Source of the DNA: Todiramphus chloris collaris
Lineage: Eukaryota > Chordata > Aves > Coraciiformes > Alcedinidae
Direction of reading: 5' to 3'
Length of the DNA: 64,000 bases
NCBI GenBank assembly: GCA_025345505.1
Contig: JANVCC010000018.1
Span: 58,287,716-58,351,715 of the forward strand
In this document: piece after piece, positions 25,901 through 38,500 of the stretch
Layout: every line of letters starts with the position of its first letter
Position numbering within the stretch: position 1 is the stretch's first letter
Position numbers and translations under genes: made by a program
The notes under the pieces: generated by a model
Database searches by the model: none
Seen by the model: the letters and a program-made list of their open reading frames with translations, nothing else
What the model was told of the DNA's origin: nothing

Positions 25901-26231
25901 TGTTGTCTTGGGAAGCTTCTAGGTGAGAGCTTTTAAGATGGGAAGAGATGCAGAGCTATGTCATGTTCACTGATTCTTCTTTGCCAGGGGTTTGCCAGTA
26001 AACTTGCCAGTAAAGACTGCTTTAAACCTACAGTGATTTATGCCAGATAGGGTGACTTGAAAGTTTTGCAGGGCTTGTGAGAGGTCAGGCTCAAGACTAA
26101 GTTAGAGTCAGCATTTTGTAAAATACAGTAGATAACAAGCACACTGAAAAGATTAAATTCAAACCTACTTTTTCCTTTTCCTTGTAGGATTTTTCAGAAG
26201 AGTTGCATTATTGCTCATATCCTCCTTACGG
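22946..26231. other. Intergenic region downstream of TMEM244
   Basis: AT-rich, with no exon, RNA gene or repeat family recognised. The right part lies just beyond the 3' end proposed for TMEM244. Confidence 0.5.
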
Positions 26232-26237
26232 TTTATT
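26232..26237 (-). terminator. TMEM244: Candidate TMEM244 polyadenylation signal
   Basis: AATAAA on the minus strand, about 250 bases past the TMEM244 stop codon. It is directly preceded on that strand by a T run. It is the first canonical signal downstream and would give a short 3' untranslated region. Actual use is not shown by sequence alone. Confidence 0.5.
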
Positions 26238-26489
26238 AAAAAAAAAAAAAAAAGATACACTGTATCTAATTAGTTGCTTAAAGGACAATGTACATAAAAA
26301 AGCTAAAAATAATTACATACAACAGCTAAAAGTGAATACATTGACACTGAAAACAAAGGTAAGATACAAGAGGTCTGGTAAGTTAAACATTAGCCTTACA
26401 GTTACACAGTTGCTAACTTCATTTTAATTATATTGTTAACAAAACCATAGAATTCATATAAATATAAAGGCAAGTTCTAATTTTCCTTT
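26238..26489 (-). other. TMEM244: Probable TMEM244 3' untranslated region
   Basis: Lies between the TMEM244 stop codon and the first AATAAA on the minus strand. AT-rich, with an A run of about 16 (plus strand) next to the polyadenylation signal. Confidence 0.5.
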
Positions 26490-26584
26490 TTAAAAATCAT
26501 CTAGAATTGGGTAAATGAAGTTGTCTTTGAACAAGCAGTATGCCAAAATCTGTCCTCCACAAATCATGGAAATTACTCCAGATC
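26490..26584 (-). CDS. TMEM244: TMEM244 exon 6 (terminal)
   Basis: Completes codon 122 and encodes residues 123-152 plus TAA. Acceptor ends in TTTTCTTTCAG. Residues SGVISMICGGQILAYCLF form a fourth membrane segment, followed by KDNFIYPILDDF. The position and the IP/YP-type tail parallel the SYS1 C-terminus. The human protein, as I recall it, ends shortly after this junction with a short unrelated tail. Confidence 0.9.
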
Positions 26585-29500
26585 CTGAAAGAAAATATAT
26601 AACTTTTATATTCATGTTTATAGTGGAATACAAATGTTACAATAAAACTTTAAACAGATATTGTTTTTATCTTCTTTTTTTCTTTTTTTTTTTTTTTCCC
26701 AAATGGTCTATCTACTTAAACATTTTTATCAAGACTTTAACAACCTATAAAGATATCAGCCCCAGCAGCTGCTGAGGTAAAACCAGTTGCAGGACAAGGA
26801 ATAGGCAAATAGGCAAATATCCCCATCATTTAGGAATTTACTGCAGTTGTCAATCCTTGTTATCCATCATATAATAAAGAACAGAAGCCAGTACTTTTCC
26901 CTTTAACTATTTTTCAAATCAATAAAGTCTAGTACAAAGCTATCGTCTTAATTTTACAGAAAATTTAACATTCAGAAATGTAGGCCATTCACTCTAAGGA
27001 AATGTGATGACTGGCATTTACCTCATTGCAAGTACCTTTGCACAGTGTTCATAAAAGTTTCCTCTGAAGATTCCTGTTTCTTTCCATTAATTATAAAGGG
27101 TGCCAAGGAAGACTAGTTTGGACAACTGTCTTTTTGACACTCGAATTACATGAAATAATTTGAGATAGTCAGAACTTAATTATGGTCTATTTCAAGAATG
27201 TGAGCATATCTAGTGGTTTTACCAGGATTAACATAAGCTGAGTACATTCTGGTCTTAACATAGAAGATTTTTTAAGGCAAGGCAAATGTTAGCCCAGTGT
27301 TACTTGCCTATTCCAATAAAAGAAATATAAATGAAAAAGCATGTACTTCTTTAAATGTTGATGATTCTCAAACTAGTGAAAAAACAGATATTTAGTAGAA
27401 ACAATTCATACTGTAAATACCAATTTTCTACACAGACTCTAACAATTTAAACTTTAAAGAATGTAATTATACCTAATGCCAGCCACCAGTGTAGCATCAG
27501 GGGGAATTCAGACATAACTGCAAGGAGAACAAAAGAGAAATGTGAATTTTTAAACAATAAGGATGGCAACATGCAAACATGACATTATGCTATCAAAAGT
27601 CTTCTTAGTTATGTTTCATAAATTATATACTTTACAGTCATTGAAATTGCAAACTCATACTTAGGTCCTGATCATTCATATTGGCCGTTAAACTTAGGCT
27701 GGAGAACGATGCCACTGGAAGTCAAGTCTTAACCCCTAGTAAGCACCTGCTAAACAGAGCTCCTAGACTCTCTGCAGAAGAAATGCCTGTTTTATTACTT
27801 ACCTGTACACAGTTTAGCAAACAGAGACACAGATCCCCTTGGTAAAGTGCCTACATATTGCAGCAATCCAAATAAAGTAAGCTGCCTGACATCCTTGGTT
27901 TAAGGAGTGGTGCAGCGCATGGCAGTCAGGCTGGGGCTGCGCACGGCAAGTCAGCACTATCACTCAGCATGCTCTGCCCTGTGGCAGCCACTTGCCCTTG
28001 CCAAAACACAAGTCGACCCACGTACCCAGTGTATGATCAACTGCAGGGCCATTGCAACCCAATATTGCCCCCCCTCACAAAAAAAAAAAAAAAGCTGCAG
28101 AAGCAGCAAAATGAGCTGAGACGGACACTGTGTATGCTGGCAGCTCAGTCAGCCCCAAAGCTTTGGTTGGCCATCTGAGAGAAACAATAACAAACCTGGG
28201 GTTGTTTGGACATCAAAAAGCATCATCTAATATAATGATAGAAGATACCTTCCTGGATAAATTATACACAAAGCAGTTTTTGCTGTAGTTTTTGTAAATT
28301 CTTTGATTTACATACAAAAGTAATTAATAAGGAATAACAGTAGGTTAAATGCCAGAAAATCAAATTCAGTAGATGAGAAATTATGCCTAATTTTTTTTAA
28401 GATGAAGTCTCTGCTGGTCTCTGTCTTAACTTGTCATGGGAACTGAGGAATCCTCACATGTATGAAGTGCTAAAAGACAAATGGTCAAAGCATTGGAAAA
28501 TGGAGGATTATTTATTATATAGTAGGGAGGGAGTATTAATTTGTCAGTGATATTTTTCCTACTTCTGAATTCTAGGATAAAAATACTAAGCTCATTGTTA
28601 TAGGAGAAAAGAAATTGTTATAGGAGAAAAGAATGAGCAACCTGGTCTAGCAGAAGCTATCCCTGCCCATGGCAGAGGGGCTGGAACTAGATGATCTTTA
28701 AAGTCCCTTCCAACCCAAAGCATTCTATGATTGCATGTATCTATGATTCAGACCCTTAACTGGGCTCTGACAAGGATGGGGTTAAAATACACTTCCTAAT
28801 CAGCCATAGCAGCATTCTGCTAAACAGCATGAGAACAGGGAGCAGGTTACCACGTGCTGGCAAAAAGTGATGATGAATCTCATTTACAGCAGCCAATTAT
28901 TTTCCTTTTCTTTACTTTGAGGAGAACAGTTTCAGGGGAAAAAAAAACCAAACCAAAATAAAAAAATTGGATGATAAAATGCTTTATTTTCCTCAGTGAG
29001 ACTTAGTTCAAAAGATCTAACTTTAAAAGTTTCAATTGACTGTGCTGAAGCATACTTCATTTTTACTCTGAACTAGAGCTGAAGTGTTAATGAGGAGATC
29101 TTGAAGTGTCAGGACATGGACAACTATTAATTTCTTATTTTAGAGAAAAATGCAGTAAACACTGCAATTGTATCTAGGCTGGATCTGTTTGATGTGAGCT
29201 GTTAGATTACGAAATAAACTTCAGAGTTTTTAATAAGAAAAGAGTGGTTTAAAATTCTGCAACAAAACAAGAATTCAGTTTTAAATGGCAGGATTTAAAT
29301 ACATGCATGAGTGAAATGGATAGAAAATAGAGTATTTACTTAGCTTTAAGGAAAAATTAAATTAGTCCAGTAATACAGTAGATGAATCTCAATTGATTGG
29401 TCCTTCAGTTTGTGATACTACGCATATATTTAGCAGTAAACCTACTTACCAACTGAAGTTATGATGATATGAATAACAGTAACTGTTACAGCATAATCCC

Positions 29501-32500
29501 AAACCCATTCTTCCACAACCAGAGCAAACAGCAGACCACATGTGAAGAAAGTTATTTCCAATGATATCACAAGGGCTGTAAATGAAGATAGGATATCTAA
29601 ACCAGTTTTGAAGGGCTTTTTCTCATATTCAGAATAATGGCACTAGGAAGTTAAAATGTCTGAGATAGTTATGCAATTACTTTTTTTACAAGATCCAATA
29701 CTACACTAATGTTTCCCTTATAAAACTCTTTTCTAATTTTGCCACAGACTTCGGCATGGATTGTAGCCTGATTTGCTTATAGACTTTAAAATGTTTTATA
29801 TTTTATGTAAAGCCATGAGGACTAACAGGATTATGACCAGTGACAGGATTATGACCAGTTTATATAGCCTAGAGGAGAAATGTCATGGAAATTTTACTCA
29901 GGGACCATCCACGCTCCTTGCATATGGTGCCAAATAGATTTGGTTGATACTGACATAGATAGTTTTTTCTTATCCAAAGCAAGATTGTGTGGTTAAAGGG
30001 GTTATGTTTGGGAAGAAACTTCATAGCTTTCTCCCTGTTGACTTCATTGCATCATATATAGAGAGATATATACTGGATTATATGTATAAAAGAACAATTT
30101 AAAGACAAGACATACATACAAGAGGAGATAGAGCAGAGAGACTACAAGGTGAGCAGAGGCCATCCTTCACACGGATCTCGTGGTACATACAAACAGGAGC
30201 CTGGCTTTTCTCAGTGCTGATAGCAAAGCTGCCACAACTACCACTCTGTCACTGTGCCTGACATTCAGCAGCTAGCTCTGTGTTGCATTAAACCAGGAAT
30301 GAGGATTACCAGCAAAGTGATAGTAAATAAATTATGCTGACAAAAAAAGACTATTAAAATTATCTGATCAAGAAAATCCCTTCTCTTGGGGACGAAATGG
30401 TGCATTTCTATCCCCTGGTGCTTTCTCCAGAGTGTGCTGAGCCATACCGTGCCACCAGCCTGTGCTGGGAGCCTCCCTGACATGGGGCACAGCTCTGCAA
30501 AAGTAACGGCCAGGGAAGGTGTGTCTTGCTGTGGGCAGGATATCAGGATGGAAGGCATGGAGCAGCTATGCTGGGAAGGGTGAGGAACCTCATTTGATGA
30601 GCTGTATTCTTCGATGCAGCAATGGAGTGGTGCTTAGCTGTCAGCTCGTTTACTCACTATTACAGGTAACAAAACCAATCACTTTTAGGGCAAAGTTTGA
30701 CTTTGTGTTGGGTGGCTACCTGGGATATCAGGGGGTTGAGTGGGAACTGTAAGATGTCTCCTCTAGCTGTAGTCCTGAGTTCCCATACAACAGGCCACAA
30801 TGTGCATTTGCAATTCATATTATTTTCCATCTAAATGTGTTTTGTTCTTCTTTTCAGTTACAGAGGCATTTTAAAGTCACATTTTTAATGGAGATTTTTT
30901 TTTTTCTGTTTCAGTAACATAATACCTAAGATTACTGTAGCTGGGAGTAGAGAGATGATCATTAATTTTTCACTGTATTGAATTTATATGTTTGGCAGCA
31001 CTTTGTGCCTTTGAATGTTATTCTTTTCTTAATAGGTTCAATTAGTTCCTACCGTATCATGGATATTTCACCCAGCAGTTTAAAATAACTGGAAAAACAA
31101 CACGTAAAGTGTGAAATAACACTTAAAAAAAAAATGTATGTTTGACAATGCATTTTTAGTATTTTTAGTTTATTATATTTCACAGTTATAGTATTCCTTT
31201 AAATTATGCCAATAATTGCGCAATTTAGAAAGTACTTTTAGTGTAGACAGATGTGTTGTAAACTTTTTTACAAAACTAGGCCAGTAATGATACCTCAGTT
31301 CTCAGCTGACTCCCGTTTTTATTTGGAGGTTTTCTTTTAAAGACCTAATCATGTTTTTAACATGCATGAGTGAGATTCTTGAGTAAACTAATTCTCACTT
31401 GCAACATCATTCAGAGAGCTTCGTTCTGTCTCTGTGCCTATAGACTTAAAACAGATCCTGTTACGTTTTGCTATTCCATGTTATTTCATTGGGTGGACAG
31501 ACAGAGTGGAATACTAACCAGTTGCATGACATACTTGCTGTCTTTGGCATATAAACAGGCTGCATCAAACTAGCTGCTAAAATTTTGGGGAAAGAAAAAA
31601 TCACACTGAGATACAGTGATTACATTAGGGCCCTAAAAAGTATTTCTAATGGAATATGATGTCATTTTCTTTTTCCTACGACTGAAATCAGTATTGACAC
31701 TGTACAAATATCCATTTGTTTCCATTACTCTTTCTAACATAATGAACTAAGCAATTTACTTTTGAGCTACACTTTACTGACAGATTATATGGTATGCCAT
31801 TGTAAAATACATTACAAATCTGGTAACATTTCACGTATGCATGCAATTTTTTAGGAATGGCAGTTTAGGAAAACGAACATTGAGAGCTTCAGAGAAAAAT
31901 GCGGGAATTTGTATTAGGATATACAAAGATATGTTTAGGGATTGAGCTACACTCAAACCCTGACATTTTAATGCCCACAGTATTCAGGCATTACCAAAGC
32001 AAAATTTCTATCAGTCAAATGTGACCTGTTACTCAGATCTGTATCCAATGATTCATAAGGAACTTGCTGCAGTATGAAAATTAAATTTAACAACTACGTA
32101 GAGGAACTTCACAGAGAATAGGTAGTTGTTCTGCAATGAAAATGAAGCATCCTGGCAAAGCAGCACATTTTCTTCAGATGATGCAAGATCAGAAGAACAA
32201 GTCACGGAAAAGCCCCACAGTCACTTGAATGTGGCAATACAGAAATGAGATGTACTGGCAAGATGAATATGCATTTAAATGAAGTGTAGTTAAAATACTG
32301 AAATCATTAATGTTGCTCAAATAGCTTTTAAATACTGTCCATAAAGAAGATGTCCATACGTGCAGATACAATCTATTTTCTTGACTGAGAAAAAAAAAGA
32401 GAAACAAACTTCAGTTACCTAAATAATATGGGTTAATCCAGGAAGGAATTGTCTTAAAATCAAAAGGTGCCAAACCATCCAACATTTTAATCCTGTGGAA

Positions 32501-35500
32501 ATAAAATGAATAAAGTTAAGCAGAGATTTTCAGTAACGCCTTAGTGATTATATAACATATTGTGGGTGCTTTTAAATATAGTTTTGAATAGTATACTCTG
32601 GGCTTTTACAATCTCTCTACATCCCACTGCTTGTTGTGGTCTTGTCCTTGAACACAGTGTCCATGATTTCCACTTTTATTTAAGGCATGTCTGGCACTTT
32701 AAATGCTAATCATAGAATCATAGAATGGTAGGGGTTGGAAGGGACCTCAGGAGATCATTGAGTCCAACCCCCCTGCCAGTGCAGGATCACCTAGGGCAGG
32801 CCACACAGGAACAGATCCAGTTGGGTCTTGAAAGTCTCCAGAGAAGGAGACTCCACAACCTCTCTGGGCAGCCTGTTCCAGTGCTCTGTCACTCTCACAG
32901 TGAAGAAGTTTTTCCTCATGTTGAGGTGGAACTTCTCGTGTTTCACCTTGCTACCATTACCTCTCATCCTATCACAGGGCACCACTGAAAAGAGACTGGC
33001 CCCTTCTACTTGACACCCACCCTTCACATATTTGTAAACATTCATAAGATCTCCTCTCAGGCTTCTCTTTTCCAGGTCAAACAGCCTCAGGTCTCTCAGC
33101 CTTTCCTCATAAGAGAGGTGATCTAGTCCCTAATCAATTCCTAAAGGGATATAATTTGACTTTTTATTAAATCTTCCTTTTTCAATATCATCTTTGCTCT
33201 TACTTTCATTTATTTACATGGTGCAAGTGCAAGGAAGTAGCTTAGAACCAACACTTTATATTAGTTTTGAGTCTCCATTTGCCAACTTGAGCCCACAAAT
33301 GAAGGTTCAGGTACAACTGTTCAATTGAATTTGAAAAATGTGTTCACAGCATAACTGGGACTGGATACTTCTACAGGGTCATAGCTCTATGCATTATATC
33401 CACTTGTAGTATGCCATCATATTAGACTAAAGACCAGGAAATCTTACTTGAATACTGCGAAACACACAGATAGGACCACATAGTACACAGTGTAGAAAAC
33501 TACCATGCATATCAACAGGTTCAGCAGAACAACCTGCAAAAAAATGAGAAAGACAGTGAAACATAATGCCATGTTTATATTAGATACATTATTGTTAGAA
33601 AATAATTCCAGATTTCTGTTAATCATAACGTGGAAAAAAAAAATTGGAAAACAAAATATTTAACAGAATCGTTGCTGTTACTGATTACATAAAAGTTGTC
33701 AAAGGCTCTTTGGTACATTTTAGCTCCTGATGTGTTGTTATAATGCATGGTTCTTTGTCTTTATCATATATTATTGTATACTGACTGCTTATTGAATTTA
33801 TAAGTGTTCAGAGAACAAGATGTGGGTTTCTTGACAGTTATTACACAGGAGGCCTTGAGACTGTGAGATCATCCAGATGCTTAACTAGTTTTTAACCATA
33901 TTTTAGCCTAGTTTTTAACTTTAAAGAAATGCCATCCATGGAATTATGTTGAAACTGTGTAGAAATAAAATGTAGAAAATTGTAAAGCAGTAACTGTTTA
34001 GTTTCCCACCCTCTAGAAAACATGTCACCTTAGTGGTTAAGGATGTAGACAACTTAAATGAGTAATGAGGAATATTTGTTAAATATTTTTCAAAGTTCAA
34101 TTGTTCAATTGAACGATTCACAAGTTCACTTGTGAATTAATTCTAAATACAACTCCAAACTGAAAAAATACCCCTAAAAATACAAGTTGCATAAAGCAGA
34201 CACTATCTTATGATTGAATATTGTATTTTTAAGAATAAAGAACCACTATTTACAGAATTATACAAAGAATATATGTTTCCTAAGATATGCTGGTATCCTT
34301 ATTTCTTTTACTCCGTTTCAATGTCTTCATTTCCAAACTGAGGTTTCAGAAGCAATGCAGCAAGAGAAAAAAAACAGCTTGCTTTCACCTGATAAAGATC
34401 GTAATATGTCTTGAGATCCTTTCAAGTGAACATATTTCTCATCTTCTAAATTGTCATTCTGAATTATGCAGACCATAGGATTTGTATTCATTCCTACAGG
34501 TATAATGTAAAATTATGTTTTGAAGGTTCATGTTTTGGTAATAACAATAGTCTTGCTAATGCAGAACACTTCAATTTCTGTTTTTCTGTGATGATATAAT
34601 GACATTCCAGATGTTTATATGAACTTTTGTTTTTTTGAAGGGAAATGTGGGACATCAGGACTAGACATCTCTTCATATAAAACTTCAGCAACTGCTTTGG
34701 TAATATCCTGTGCTTGCTTAAGAACCTGAAACTGAAAATGTTTGCTACAGTTGTAGTGGTCACTAAATAACTTTTTTTAGTTTTATAGATACCAGATTGT
34801 TTTGTATTTTTTTCACTCTAGCTAGTGCTTTATCATATATTTCTCCTTTCCTCTTTCTTAACTTCTTTCTATCTTTCTCCTTTCAATGGCCATTTAAAAA
34901 CACCTCTAATTTCTTTATTGTTTCATTTTCTTCTCTGCCTATTCCCGCCAACTGGCATCTTCTACTCTTTTATTTTCCTCTCAAAAAATACAGATAGAAA
35001 GCAGGCATGAGAAAGACAGTGACTGTAGTGAGAATTGCTACCAGTTTCATATTGTCCACCTTTAATATTGTGCTACATGATGTTTTTCAGTGTAAGTATC
35101 TGTTGCTCCATTTTACTTTTTTCTGTTAAAGTATTCCAATATCTGTTTTAGGAGTAGCCTGTTGTATTGATTCTTAGTCCAAGTACAACACATGTAGTAA
35201 GTTAAGAATTTTCTTGCCCTTCCTCCAGTTTGACTATCAAATAGTTGAAATTAGCAATGTGTATTTACCTGACTCCTCTGGTAAGACCTGCATAGATCTC
35301 CAAACTGTGATTCATTATGCAACAATGATCCAAGTGGAATGTAATTGCTACAGTGATTCCATTATGGAGTAAATACACTTGGAAATGTAAATATGGGCCC
35401 TAAGCCTGCATGTTTTTGTATACCCTGCAAGACCCCATGCTGAATTTCCCCTGAAATCCATGGAATTTAGCTGACAGTAAGTGAGTTTTGAAGTCTTGAT

Positions 35501-38500
35501 GTTTTACAGGACTTCTTTTCTATGTTGATCAAAAATAAATTTAAAATGGAAAAAATGAAGAATATGATAATGAAATATTCCAAATACAGGTATTCATTCA
35601 GAAGTAAATCTATGAAAACTGACCCTGCATAAATCAAGTACTAAAATTTCAAGGACTGGATTCAATTTTTCAGTGTATCAGAACGGCAAACAGAGAAAGA
35701 ATTTTATAAAAAATAGGTAATGATAAATAGAGGAATAGGACTCTGTTCTGAAGAAAGGCAAAAGGAATGAGTGATGGAGCACTGGAGCAGGCTGTCCAGG
35801 GAGGCTGTAGAGTCTCCTTCTCTGGAGACTTTCAAGACCCATTTGGATCTGTTACCACGTGGCCTACCCTAGTTGTTCCTGCTCTGGCAGGGGACTTGGA
35901 CTTGATGTCCAGAGGTCCCTTCCAATCCCTACCATTCTATGATTCTATGAATCACATGTATGTTGGTTGGTTACAGGGACCAAGGTAGGGGAAATAATAA
36001 TTGCATATTTGTAACTAGAAAGGAAAAGGAATTATTTGGAGAACAACTAAGACTAAAGGTATGAAACCAAATGTGTAAGATATGTGAAGTTCCAAAAGTA
36101 ATTTCTATTTTTCAAAGTTCGAAAAAGACTTGCTCATGTTAGTTATCTGCTTTTATTCAAGATTTTTTGTCAAAACAAGTTATTGAGTGCCCTTATCATT
36201 GCAGTTGCTTTTGAGGATAAAGTTGGATAATGCTCTTGAAAAATGATTCAAAATTAATAAAGAAAACAGCATCAACAAAAAATAAAATAAAATATATAGA
36301 ATATTTTTTAAGTCCACATTTTTAGGTTAAACTAAACTGTCAGGTAAGATTGCAGTAAGACATGTAAAACATAAGCCAGCTCTAAAGTACAATTTCCATT
36401 TTTGTTTCATTTGTAATATGCTGGTAAAAGGAGCCCTTAATCAAGGAGGCAGGGGCTCTGAGAAGGGCTGTAGATGAGCATTGTCTCATACTAGCTCGTT
36501 TTTATGAGCTTCTCTTGCAATATTGTGACATAAACCAAGCCCTTAAAGCTTTGGATTTTAAGGTGGGAGAACATGAATAGAAATATGGAAGAATAGAAAT
36601 ATGGAAGAACACAACACTGGGAAGGCAAAAATCTGATGACCGCAATTTTTAAAGTAAGTTAAGAAATTAAGGCAGTGCAGAGAAGAGCTACAAAAGGGAG
36701 CTGATGGATAGAAATGTTTGGATTTTTTTTATTAGGACTACAGCCCTAAAGAGGTCAATCTTTTTATCTCTGAGGGCTGATTTGATTATGATGGATAAGT
36801 ACCTTCACAGGCAGAAAATACCAGGTACTTAAGAGCTCCTTAATCTATCAGAAAAGCCACAAGAAGTAAACAGCTACAAGTTATAGCTAGACAAATTCAA
36901 AAGATACATGAAGGACATTTTTAACTGTGAAGGCAATTAGCCACTGGAACATAGTGTCTTGGAAATAATGGATCCTTCAGAGCAAAACCAGATGCCTCTC
37001 TAGATGAAGCTTTACTGAAACATCTCTAATGTTCACCTCTGGCCTTAGTTCTTTGAATGGTTATGTGGTAAATAATATATTTATGGAACCACCTGACATT
37101 GAGAGAAGTGTAAGTACTATGAATTTAGCAAACTACTTATTTTTATATTGCAAAATATTGTAAAGTGCTAAAAATTGAATAGTGCATCTACCTCCCAAAA
37201 GAAGAGAGATCAAGGAGCTTTCGTTTCTTACGCAATAGGAGAGAAATCCTTCATGCCTGTAAAAAAACTGGTATTTGTCAGCACATAAATGTCTGAGACA
37301 GTCTCACTCTTTTTTTTCCCCACATCAAAACAAACCCAAGCAGAAACTGAGAATGATTAATCTTTTCAGATGGGTTGGTCTGAGTGCTAAATACATCTTT
37401 CCCATTTCCATTGTCTTCAGTTTTATTCTAAATGTAAATTGGCCAAGTAACACATTTGATCTCTTATTTTCTATGTTGCGCTCCATGGTCACTGTAATAT
37501 TAATTGACTACAATGTCACATGCAAGTTTGGCAGCTATGCTACCTCCTGTCCCCCTGAAAGTATCTCTAAGCATTGCAAGTTTAATGTTTGGCACATTTT
37601 TGGTGGGAATATTCTTCATTCCATTGCTCTTAGCAGATGCACTTTTCCTGTCATTCTCCTTTATCCACTGCCCCTCCTCAAGCAACTGTCTCCTTGAAGC
37701 CTTATCTGCTCTGTATGTAAATTCATACTGTAATAAAACTGGTGAGACAAGACTGAAGTGAAAATCACAGAGCTGAAGGACAGCTGTGAGCCAATGACCT
37801 GTGGACCTTTAATTACAGTAGGTGAATTCCATGCCTCTCTTGAAGTTAGCGACAAATTTTCATTGTCATCAAACACCCAGGATTTTTCTCTTTGTACTCA
37901 GAATATTCTTAGTTTCTATCCTAGGGATGTAGTGATACATTAGGTATAGTATGGTTTTCTCAGACGAGTAAGTTAAGGAAATGCATGCAACTAAGTGCAA
38001 AGAATATATTCTTAAAAGAACAACATGAAAATTAAAACCTGTTGAAAATTTCCCAGTTTTATCATATTCCACTTAATTTTTTATTTGAGCTTTCCACTGA
38101 AATTTAAGCATATGTATTTTTTAAATCTCAGAATACATTTTGCTTTCAGACTGTTTTTTCCCTTTCTAATCTCTCAAATATTTCAAAGTGAAAAACACAA
38201 GTTAAAAACCACAGAGTCATTTATTGTATGTTAAAACAATTAAAGAAATAATTGTAGAAAAACATTGGTGTCATTAGATGTAGGGTTTTATTAGACACTT
38301 CCAAGAGTTATATCTCATAAATGGAACTACATCACATATTTTGAAACGCTTTTTCTAAGATATACTTTGTAGTACTTACTACCAGCACTACAGTGTAAGA
38401 TGTCCTTTCCATTTTGGTTTTTAGGAAGAGAACATTGAAGAACACTCTTACTGTAAGAATGAAAACAACTGCCTTTTAAGCCCTGCAGTAGCTGTCTAAT

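Larger units (their letters stand above)
27518..29449 (-). other. TMEM244 intron 4
   Basis: Contains a GC-richer block at about 27898-28185 that includes 16 A at 28079-28094, an exact 20-bp tandem duplication at 28594-28633, and a CR1 3' end at 28637-28750. Otherwise AT-rich with no coding signal. Intron 5 (26585-27472) holds a T-rich stretch at 26670-26698 and nothing else recognised. Confidence 0.8.

Noticed and set aside
37275..37697. 140-codon plus-strand ORF inside TMEM244 intron 1
   Set aside because: Overlapped by other ORFs on both strands, lacks a recognisable domain and lies antisense within an intron; most likely chance.
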